DNA of 12,281 nucleotides, from contig JALSHM010000371.1 of NCBI GenBank assembly GCA_026982235.1, positions 1 through 12,281 of the forward strand. The letters are read 5' to 3'. The stretch is from Robiginitomaculum sp. GTDB taxonomy: Bacteria > Pseudomonadota > Alphaproteobacteria > Caulobacterales > Maricaulaceae. Positions 6,403 to 12,281 of this stretch are shown here, piece after piece (the first letter of the stretch is position 1; each line of letters begins with the position of its first letter). Made by a program: the position numbers and the translations under genes. Below the pieces are notes generated by a model. It had not been told where the DNA came from. It made no database searches and was given only the letters and a program-made list of their open reading frames with translations.

Positions 6403-8067
6403 ATGACTTACCCTTCCAAATCTGGCGCACAGCTTCTTATCGACAGCTTAAAGGAACAAGGCGTTGATCTTATTTTCGGCTATCCAGGCGGTGCTATCAT
6501 GCCTGTCTATGATGTGCTTCCGGGTTCTGGCCTTAAACATATTCTTGGCCGCCATGAACAAGGCTGCGCTATGGCCGCCATTGGTTATGCGCGGGCCACA
6601 GGGAAAGTCGGCACATGTTTGGCCACGTCTGGGCCTGGCGCCACCAATCTCGTGACAGGGATTGCCGATGCTTATCTGGACAGTGTCCCCGTCGTGTTTA
6701 TCACCGGACAAGTCCCGTCGGACTTGATGGGCACGGACGCGTTTCAAGAGGTCGATATTTTCGGCATTACCCTACCCGTGGTCAAGCACAGCTATATCGC
6801 CCGCGACCCGGCGGACATACCCGGCATGGTTGAAGAAGCTTATTATATTGCCGCCGAAGGTCGCCCCGGCCCCGTCCTTATCGACCTGCCCAAGGACGTA
6901 GCCAATGCCACCACGACAAAGCGCCACCGCTGGCGACCTTACCCAAAAGTCAAACCAAAAATGGGCAGCTCAGAACATATTAAAATCTGCGAAGACATGA
7001 TGCGCGCGGCCAAGAAACCGCTGTTTTATATTGGCGGCGGTATAGCCCAAGGCGACGGGGTTAAGGAATTACGCGCCCTCGTGGAGCGCACAGAAATCCC
7101 GGTGGTCTCGACCCTAAAAGGTCTAGGTGCTATGCCGTCTGACCACCCGCATTTCCTTGGTATGCTCGGCATGCACGGGCTGAAAGCGGCCAATTTTGCC
7201 GTGCAAGAAGCAGACTTGCTTATCGTGGCTGGTGCGCGTTTCGACGACCGCGCCACGGGCAAATTGGACACTTTTGCCCCCCATGCAAAAATCATCCATA
7301 TGGATATTGATATTGCGGAGATTAACAAACTCAGGAAAGCCGATATTTGGCTGGAAGGCTCGCTCAAGAAAAATCTGGCCGCGCTTAATCCAGGTAAATC
7401 AAACGCAGATGATTGGCGCAAATTATGCTATGGTCGCCGCGCAGAATTTGCGGTGGATTACAACGCGCCCGGCGATAATGTTTACGCGCCAAAACTCCTG
7501 CACGACTTAACAAGACGCGCCCCTGAAAACGCCATCATCACCTGCGATGTGGGACAGCACCAAATGTGGGTGGCGCAACATTGCTATTTCGACGACCCCA
7601 AAGACCACATCACATCTGGCGGTCTCGGCACTATGGGTTTTGGTATGCCCGCAGGCCTCGGCGCACAATTGGGTTGCCCCGAACGTACGGTTATCACCGT
7701 GTCGGGCGATGGTTCTATCATGATGAATATCCAGGAACTGGCCACCCTAAACCGCTACCAAATCCCCCTGAAAATCGTCCTGCTCGACAATGGTGTGCTC
7801 GGCATGGTGCGGCAATGGCAAGAAGTGTTCTTCGATGAAAACTATTCAGAGGTCGACCTCTACGACAACCCGGATTTCGCCGAAGTCGCAAGAGCCTTTC
7901 AAATAGACGCGTTCACAGTCACAAAACGAAGCGAGGTAGACGCAGGCATAGATAAATTGCTCGCCGCAAAAAAACCAATCCTCATGCACGTAAAAATCAG
8001 TGCCAGCGAAAACGTCTGGCCGCTGGTTCCGCCGGGGCGAAGCAATGCAGATATGATGGAGAGATGA
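6403..8067 (+). CDS. ilvG: Acetolactate synthase large subunit, AHAS II (IlvG) type
   Basis: This thiamine-diphosphate enzyme condenses two pyruvates to acetolactate, or pyruvate with 2-ketobutyrate to acetohydroxybutyrate, the first common step. From the chosen start it is 554 residues, near the length of E. coli IlvG. Catalytic E52 lies in GRHEQGCAM. The ThDP/Mg motif runs from G435-D-G to N463. The GMLGMHGLKAANFAVQE stretch and the C-terminal ENVWPLVPPGRSN follow E. coli IlvG closely. I prefer ATG 6403 because AAAAAGG ends about 9 bases upstream and MTYPSKSGAQ is a normal family start. The in-frame ATG at 6358 adds 15 residues, but they fall largely on repeat copy B. The following gene encodes its small subunit. 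Confidence 0.96.
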   Translation: MTYPSKSGAQLLIDSLKEQGVDLIFGYPGGAIMPVYDVLPGSGLKHILGRHEQGCAMAAIGYARATGKVGTCLATSGPGATNLVTGIADAYLDSVPVVFITGQVPSDLMGTDAFQEVDIFGITLPVVKHSYIARDPADIPGMVEEAYYIAAEGRPGPVLIDLPKDVANATTTKRHRWRPYPKVKPKMGSSEHIKICEDMMRAAKKPLFYIGGGIAQGDGVKELRALVERTEIPVVSTLKGLGAMPSDHPHFLGMLGMHGLKAANFAVQEADLLIVAGARFDDRATGKLDTFAPHAKIIHMDIDIAEINKLRKADIWLEGSLKKNLAALNPGKSNADDWRKLCYGRRAEFAVDYNAPGDNVYAPKLLHDLTRRAPENAIITCDVGQHQMWVAQHCYFDDPKDHITSGGLGTMGFGMPAGLGAQLGCPERTVITVSGDGSIMMNIQELATLNRYQIPLKIVLLDNGVLGMVRQWQEVFFDENYSEVDLYDNPDFAEVARAFQIDAFTVTKRSEVDAGIDKLLAAKKPILMHVKISASENVWPLVPPGRSNADMMER

Positions 8068-8080
8068 GATGAAAAACCAA

Positions 8081-8125
8081 AATCCAGATGCGCTGGATTC
8101 CGTGTCGGGGCACGGAATGAGCGGG
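8081..8125 (+). repeat. Intergenic hairpin repeat, copy C, with an adjoining stem
   Basis: CTGG (8093-8096), then ATTCCGTG (8097-8104), loop TCGGGG and CACGGAAT (8111-8118), then GAGCGGG. It is the third member of the family seen before ilvG. A competing stem AATCCAG/CTGGATT (8081-8087, 8093-8099) shares one arm. It fills most of the 75-base ilvG-ilvM gap and ends six bases before the ilvM ribosome binding site. Confidence 0.8.
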
Positions 8126-8142
8126 ACGAAAAGGAAAACTAA

Positions 8143-8448
8143 ATGACCCAACTCCAAGCTGATAAAACCTTTGAGCGTTCTGGTGTTTCTGGAAAATTGA
8201 AAATCGTTTTGCATGATGTTTCCGGCACGCTGTTGCGCACCCTCGGCACCATTGAGCGGCGCGGCTATGACTACCGGGATGTGCATTGTACCCAGCGGGT
8301 GGACGGAGATTTTGATCTTTTGGTGGCTATAGAGGACATTGGCGGGCCGCGCAATCTTGATACTTTGTGCAAGCAATTAGAGCGGCTTTATAATGTTGTT
8401 TCGGCGGAGAAAGTCGGGCGGAGGACACGGGCGGAGTGGGCGAAATAG
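8143..8448 (+). CDS. ilvM: Acetolactate synthase small (regulatory) subunit, IlvM type, single ACT domain
   Basis: The 101-residue protein is one ACT domain (about residues 18-92) with short tails. The pattern LKIVLHDVSGTLLRTLGTIE, then RRGYDYRDV, then LDTLCKQLERLYNVVSAEKV is the beta-alpha-beta-beta-alpha-beta fold of AHAS regulatory subunits. It is far shorter than IlvN/IlvH-type subunits with a second C-terminal domain (about 160 residues) and close to E. coli IlvM (87). The position after ilvG supports the pairing. IlvM activates and stabilises the large subunit; E. coli AHAS II is insensitive to valine, so weak end-product inhibition is possible but inferred. AAGGA (8131-8135) lies 7 bases before the ATG. 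Identity is by fold and context, as sequence conservation in this subunit is low. Confidence 0.88.
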   Translation: MTQLQADKTFERSGVSGKLKIVLHDVSGTLLRTLGTIERRGYDYRDVHCTQRVDGDFDLLVAIEDIGGPRNLDTLCKQLERLYNVVSAEKVGRRTRAEWAK

Positions 8449-8497
8449 TGCGTAGTTCTTAGAGCGTAGCATAATATTTTCTACAAACTACGCACTA
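8446..8497 (+). repeat. Long stem-loop over the ilvM stop, ilvM-leuA spacer
   Basis: TAGTGCGTAGTT (8446-8457) and AACTACGCACTA (8486-8497) form a perfect 12-base-pair stem with a 28-base loop. The ilvM stop codon is its first three bases. The loop starts with a near-copy of the left arm (TAGAGCGTAG, 8460-8469, 9 of 10 identical), so alternative pairing is possible. No U-tract follows. It could protect an mRNA end, act in partial termination, or be another dispersed repeat. Confidence 0.65.
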
Positions 8498-8531
8498 AGC
8501 ACGACGCACCATATACGGAAAGAAAAATGAT

Positions 8532-10103
8532 ATGAAAGTAATGGATCAAGTAAAAATCTTCGACACCACCTTACGCGACGGCGAGCAAGCGCCGGGCTTT
8601 TCTATGGACGGCGGGCAGAAATTGCGCATGGCGCGGGCTTTGTCTGAGCTTGGAGTGGACATTATCGAAGCCGGGTTTGCCGTAGCGTCGCCCGGTGATT
8701 TTGAAGCCGTACAAACCATTGCCCGGGAGATTACGGGCACGACGATTTGCTCTTTGGCGCGGTGTAATCCGGGCGATATTCGCGCAGCGGGGGAAGCCAT
8801 TACACCCGCCAAAAAATCGCGCCTGCATGTGTTCATCGCTACCTCGCCCTTGCACCGGGAATACAAATTGAAAATGTCCAAGGAACAGGTGATAGAAAAA
8901 GCCGTGGCCGGCATCACGCTGGCGCTTGAATATACGGACAATGTCGAATTTTCTTGCGAAGATGCCATTCGCACCGAACGAGATTACTTAAAAACCGTGG
9001 TCGAAGCCGCCATAAGCGCAGGTGCCACCACCATCAATATCCCCGACACGGTGGGCTATACTACGCCTGAAGAAATCACCGATTTATTTCACTTTCTAAC
9101 CACAGAGGTGGACGGAGCGAACGCGGTCGTTTTCTCGGCACATTGCCATGATGACCTTGGTCTGGCTGTGGCCAATTCCTTGGCGGCAGTGCGCGGCGGG
9201 GCCAGGCAGATTGAGTGCGCTCTTAACGGTATCGGCGAGCGGGCGGGGAATTGCGCCCTCGAAGAAGTGGCCATGGCTCTGCGCACAAGGGGCGATTTTT
9301 ATGGGCTGGACACAAACATCAACACCCAAAAAATTAGCATGGCGTCCAAAATGCTCGCCTCCATTACCGGCAATCCACTGGCGCGCAATAAGGCTATTGT
9401 TGGCGCCAATGCCTTTGCCCACGAAAGCGGTATTCACCAACACGGCATGCTCGCCAACCGGGAAACCTATGAGATTATGAAGCCCGAAGATATTGGCTTG
9501 GAAGCGGACAATTTGGTGCTGGGCAAGCATTCAGGCCGCGCCGCCCTGAAACACCGGGCAGAGAAATTGGGCTTCACCCTGTCGGACAACCAATTGCAAT
9601 CCGTGTTCGTGGATTTCAAAACCTTGGCCGATAAAAAGAAAGAAGTGTTCGACGCCGATGTGGAGGCACTCATTCTGGGCGAAGCGATTGATAGCGTCGG
9701 ACCGTGGGAGATTGATAGCCTATATGTGTCGGCAGGCTCACAAGGGGATAAAAGTCCGGAAGCTACAGTCTGTCTCAATCATGAGGATGGACGCACCGTA
9801 GGCACCAGCCTTTGCGCTGGTGGCCCTGTCAATGCGGTGCTGCTTGCCATCAATAAATTAACTGGGCACAATTTGCATTTGGACAGTTTCTCCGCACGCT
9901 CTGTGACCGAAGGCGAAGATGCTATGGCTGAAGCCGACATTAGAGTGAGCGCAAATGGTGAAAGCTATAATGGGCGCGGCACATCTACGGACACAATCCT
10001 AGCCGCTGCGCGCGCTTATCTTAATGTTATCAACCGCATAGAACGCCGCGCCAAACGGCTCGGCAAAGACGATAAACAACCTCCAATCGCGGCGCAACAC
10101 TAG
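8532..10103 (+). CDS. leuA: 2-isopropylmalate synthase
   Basis: LeuA condenses 2-ketoisovalerate with acetyl-CoA, the committed step of leucine synthesis. The 523-residue protein has the full bacterial layout. An HMGL-like TIM barrel comes first, with FDTTLRDGEQAPG (metal ligand D16), H204-C-H206 in SAHCHDDLGLAV, and GIGERAGNCALEE. A linker follows with HESGIHQHG from H297. The C-terminal LeuA domain (about 390-505) contains SAGSQGDKSPEATV and the GRGTSTDTI signature; in the family this domain binds leucine for feedback inhibition. The start at 8532 has GGAAAG (8517-8522) about 9 bases upstream; an in-frame ATG at 8541 is possible. The stop is 10 bases before leuC. It sits downstream of the ilv genes, which supply its substrate. 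Confidence 0.97.
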   Translation: MKVMDQVKIFDTTLRDGEQAPGFSMDGGQKLRMARALSELGVDIIEAGFAVASPGDFEAVQTIAREITGTTICSLARCNPGDIRAAGEAITPAKKSRLHVFIATSPLHREYKLKMSKEQVIEKAVAGITLALEYTDNVEFSCEDAIRTERDYLKTVVEAAISAGATTINIPDTVGYTTPEEITDLFHFLTTEVDGANAVVFSAHCHDDLGLAVANSLAAVRGGARQIECALNGIGERAGNCALEEVAMALRTRGDFYGLDTNINTQKISMASKMLASITGNPLARNKAIVGANAFAHESGIHQHGMLANRETYEIMKPEDIGLEADNLVLGKHSGRAALKHRAEKLGFTLSDNQLQSVFVDFKTLADKKKEVFDADVEALILGEAIDSVGPWEIDSLYVSAGSQGDKSPEATVCLNHEDGRTVGTSLCAGGPVNAVLLAINKLTGHNLHLDSFSARSVTEGEDAMAEADIRVSANGESYNGRGTSTDTILAAARAYLNVINRIERRAKRLGKDDKQPPIAAQH

Positions 10104-10113
10104 GAATATGACG

Positions 10114-11484
10114 ATGCCAAAATCACTTTTCGATAAAGTCTGGGAACGACATGTGGTGAGCGCGGAGACGCGCGATCGGCCTGCAACTGTGTTTATTGAT
10201 TTGCATCTCATTCACGAAGTGACCACACCGCAAGCTTTTACGGTACTGAGGGAACGCGGACTTAAAGTGCGCAGGCCGGATCTGACTTTGGCGACCATTG
10301 ACCATTCAACGCCGACACTTGTGAACGCGGACGGCTCGCGGCCTTATGTGAGCGCGCAAGCAGAAAAGCAGGTCGAGATGCTCTTGGCCAATACCAAAGA
10401 ACACGGCATCACCACCCACGGATGGGACAGCCCGTACCGGGGGATTGTGCATGTGATGGGTCCAGAACTGGGCGCGACCCAGCCAGGCATGACCATTGTT
10501 TGCGGCGATAGCCACACCGCCACCCACGGCGCATTTGGGGCGCTGGCTTTCGGCATCGGCACCACCCAAGTCGGGCATGTATTGGCTAGCCAGTGTATTT
10601 TAATGCGCAAGCCCAAATCCATGTGTGTGTGGGTGGACGGAGAATTGGCGAACGGGGTGTCTGCCAAAGATGTTATCCTTGCCATTATAGCCAAAATTGG
10701 GGTCGGCGGCGGCACGGAACATGTGATTGAATACCGAGGTAAATGTTTCGAGGACATGAATATGAGCGAGCGCATGACCGTGTGCAATATGTCCATCGAA
10801 GCGGGCGCACGAGCGGGCATGATTGCCCCTGATGCGACGACCGTCACATATTTCAAAGGTAAAGTCATGGCACCCGCCGATTTTGAAAAAGCGGCGGCGG
10901 ATTGGATGTCTCTGGCCTCTGATGCGGGCTGTGTTTATGACAAAGAAGTGCGCTTGGCCGCAGCCGACATAAAGCCCATGGTCACATATGGCACCCATCC
11001 TGGCATGGCCATGCCTATTGACGGCTTGGTGCCTGATGATGACGCCAAGGCACTGAGCTATATGGATATGCAAGCAGGAACGACCATAGCGGGCACCAAA
11101 GTCGATACGGTGTTTATTGGTTCATGTACCAATTCCCGTATAGAGGATTTCCGAATAGCCGCAAAAATCCTTAAGGGGAATATCGTAGCCGATAGCGTGA
11201 CCGCCGTATTTGTGCCTGGTTCTGAACAGGTCAAAAGAGAGGCCGAAGCCGAAGGTCTACACAATATATTCAAAGCCGCAGGGGCGCAGTGGCGCGAACC
11301 GGGTTGTTCTATGTGTATCGGCATGAACGGCGATATTGGTAAGCCCGGCGACCTTATTGTCTCCACCTCCAACCGCAATTTTGAAGGCCGCCAAGGCCCC
11401 GGCGTACGCACGGTTCTGGCCTCTCCGGCAACGGCAGCCGCAAGCGCCATTACCGGCGTGATTACAGATGCGAGGAACATATAA
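10114..11484 (+). CDS. leuC: 3-isopropylmalate dehydratase large subunit
   Basis: LeuC carries the [4Fe-4S] cluster of isopropylmalate isomerase, which converts 2- to 3-isopropylmalate together with the small subunit LeuD. The protein is 456 residues, slightly short for the family but complete. Cluster cysteines fit C338 (GSCTNSR), C398 and C401 (GCSMCIGMN). Substrate-site motifs VCGDSHTATHGAFGALAFGIG and SNRNFEGRQGPG are present. I prefer the ATG at 10114 (MPKSLFDKVW) because AGGAA, which overlaps the leuA stop, is correctly spaced for it; an in-frame ATG at 10108 would be only one base from that site. Translation is likely coupled to leuA. The normal partner leuD does not follow directly: an unrelated gene overlaps the stop codon. 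Confidence 0.96.
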   Translation: MPKSLFDKVWERHVVSAETRDRPATVFIDLHLIHEVTTPQAFTVLRERGLKVRRPDLTLATIDHSTPTLVNADGSRPYVSAQAEKQVEMLLANTKEHGITTHGWDSPYRGIVHVMGPELGATQPGMTIVCGDSHTATHGAFGALAFGIGTTQVGHVLASQCILMRKPKSMCVWVDGELANGVSAKDVILAIIAKIGVGGGTEHVIEYRGKCFEDMNMSERMTVCNMSIEAGARAGMIAPDATTVTYFKGKVMAPADFEKAAADWMSLASDAGCVYDKEVRLAAADIKPMVTYGTHPGMAMPIDGLVPDDDAKALSYMDMQAGTTIAGTKVDTVFIGSCTNSRIEDFRIAAKILKGNIVADSVTAVFVPGSEQVKREAEAEGLHNIFKAAGAQWREPGCSMCIGMNGDIGKPGDLIVSTSNRNFEGRQGPGVRTVLASPATAAASAITGVITDARNI

Positions 11485-12281
11485 TGAGCTTTGAGAATAT
11501 TCAAAATGAAGGTTGGGATTGGTGCCGGGGCTATTATAACGCAGTTGAGTTTTATCACTGGGAACCGGAATTACTCAACCGAGTTAGTGTGGCAGGAATA
11601 CGAAAAATAAAGTCCGGTAAAAAAACAGCAGATGAAATTCTAAAAAAACTTGATACAAAAAGTGGCTCTTGTCGTCGTACAATGGATAAAATCAAGCGAA
11701 CCGAAGAACCGTTTAACCACATATTAGAGCTGTTCACCCGTCTATCTCCGAAATCTATTTTTGATAAATTGGCACAATATTCCAACTTAGGTGTTTTCCA
11801 AAATGAACCACGCGTCATAACTAGAAAATTTGAATACACATATAAGAATGCGACACAACCTGATTTGTTGTTGTTCACGCCTGAGCAGAGCTTATTCATA
11901 GAAGTGAAGCCCCCGCACGGGTATTCATCACCAGAGCAATTTGCAAAATATTGTTATGCAATGCTTCTTGTTGAATCAGACTATCCAGCTATCGTTTCTA
12001 CACTCCTGTATTTAGCAAATGGAAATGTGCAGGAAAACTTCAGAAAGAACTCTATGGAAAGCCTAAGAGTAGCAAGTATCGCCTGGGTGGACAATTGTAA
12101 AAAGGGGGAAATCAAAAACTTGAACAAACAAGACCGGATTAAATTAATTCATAAAATTAAATCAACAGATATTACATTTCTTGACTTTGGTTCTTTTCTT
12201 AAACTCATCAAGCCATGCTTTGGCAAAAGTGAGACAGAGCAAAAATTGCTTAAAGGTATTGAGTGTGAAATTATTAGGCGA
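11484..12281 (+). CDS. AT-rich accessory gene, PD-(D/E)XK nuclease-like protein, 3' end outside window
   Basis: A 266-codon open frame runs off the right edge. Its ATG overlaps the leuC stop (TAATG) and has AGGAA (11473-11477) six bases upstream, so the start is well supported. I do not recognise the protein as a named family. Residues about 127-143 read PDLLLFTPEQSLFIEVK, a good match to the PD-x(n)-(D/E)xK core of restriction-like nucleases. The N-terminal 90 residues are basic and mostly helical in character (AGIRKIKSGKKTADEILKKL), possibly a DNA-binding or sensor region. Composition differs sharply from leuC: the line 12121-12180 has 14 G/C of 60, against 42 of 60 in 10501-10560. This suggests horizontal acquisition. 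Roles in restriction, anti-phage defence or a mobile element are guesses. Whether leuD follows is not visible. Confidence 0.82.
   Translation, partial: MSFENIQNEGWDWCRGYYNAVEFYHWEPELLNRVSVAGIRKIKSGKKTADEILKKLDTKSGSCRRTMDKIKRTEEPFNHILELFTRLSPKSIFDKLAQYSNLGVFQNEPRVITRKFEYTYKNATQPDLLLFTPEQSLFIEVKPPHGYSSPEQFAKYCYAMLLVESDYPAIVSTLLYLANGNVQENFRKNSMESLRVASIAWVDNCKKGEIKNLNKQDRIKLIHKIKSTDITFLDFGSFLKLIKPCFGKSETEQKLLKGIECEIIRR

Noticed and set aside
10108..10113. leuC start at ATG 10108
   Set aside because: AGGAA ends one base before it, which is too close. ATG 10114 is correctly spaced and gives the usual MPK start.
11555..11899. 114-codon minus-strand open frame at the right end
   Set aside because: It lies opposite the well-supported plus-strand gene that starts at 11484 with a ribosome binding site and a nuclease-like motif.
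1..12281. tRNA, rRNA or insertion-sequence transposase genes
   Set aside because: I saw no tRNA-like cloverleaf, rRNA segment or transposase motif on either strand.

Overview
The window comes from a proteobacterium. The coding DNA is moderately GC-rich, spacing is compact, and Shine-Dalgarno sites precede most genes. IlvG and IlvM are of the enterobacterial AHAS II type, and the left end carries an RTX (type I-secreted) metalloprotease. I cannot settle alpha- versus gammaproteobacteria from sequence alone. The order ilvC-ilvG-ilvM-leuA recalls some gammaproteobacteria such as Xanthomonas, while the large RTX/PPC protease would also fit marine alphaproteobacteria.

Left block (1-2786, minus strand): the N-terminal 928 codons of a large secreted M10 (serralysin-type) zinc protease. 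It has two PPC domains ahead of the catalytic domain and a long RTX calcium-binding repeat tail that leaves the window. A 353-base AT-rich spacer (2787-3139) separates it from a divergent operon on the plus strand. The spacer holds a nested palindrome overlapping a plausible promoter.

Central and right block (3140-11484, plus strand): a branched-chain amino acid operon. It begins with a 47-codon leader-like ORF very rich in Leu, Val and Ile, followed by a Rho-independent hairpin 24 bases before ilvD. One terminator arm is duplicated inside the leader ORF, so an antiterminator can form; this looks like a classical ribosome-mediated attenuator. Then come ilvD, ilvC, ilvG, ilvM, leuA and leuC. 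DHAD, KARI and AHAS make the valine/isoleucine keto-acid precursors. LeuA and LeuC divert 2-ketoisovalerate to leucine. Each of the four spacers from ilvD to leuA carries hairpin-forming repeats. Three are members of one family with covarying stems. One spacer contains a duplication of the 3' end of ilvD flanking a palindrome-rich insert.

Right end (11484-12281): where leuD would be expected, there is instead an AT-rich gene coupled to leuC by a TAATG overlap. It encodes a protein with a PD-(D/E)XK nuclease-like motif and runs off the window. It looks horizontally acquired. leuD and leuB are not in the window.
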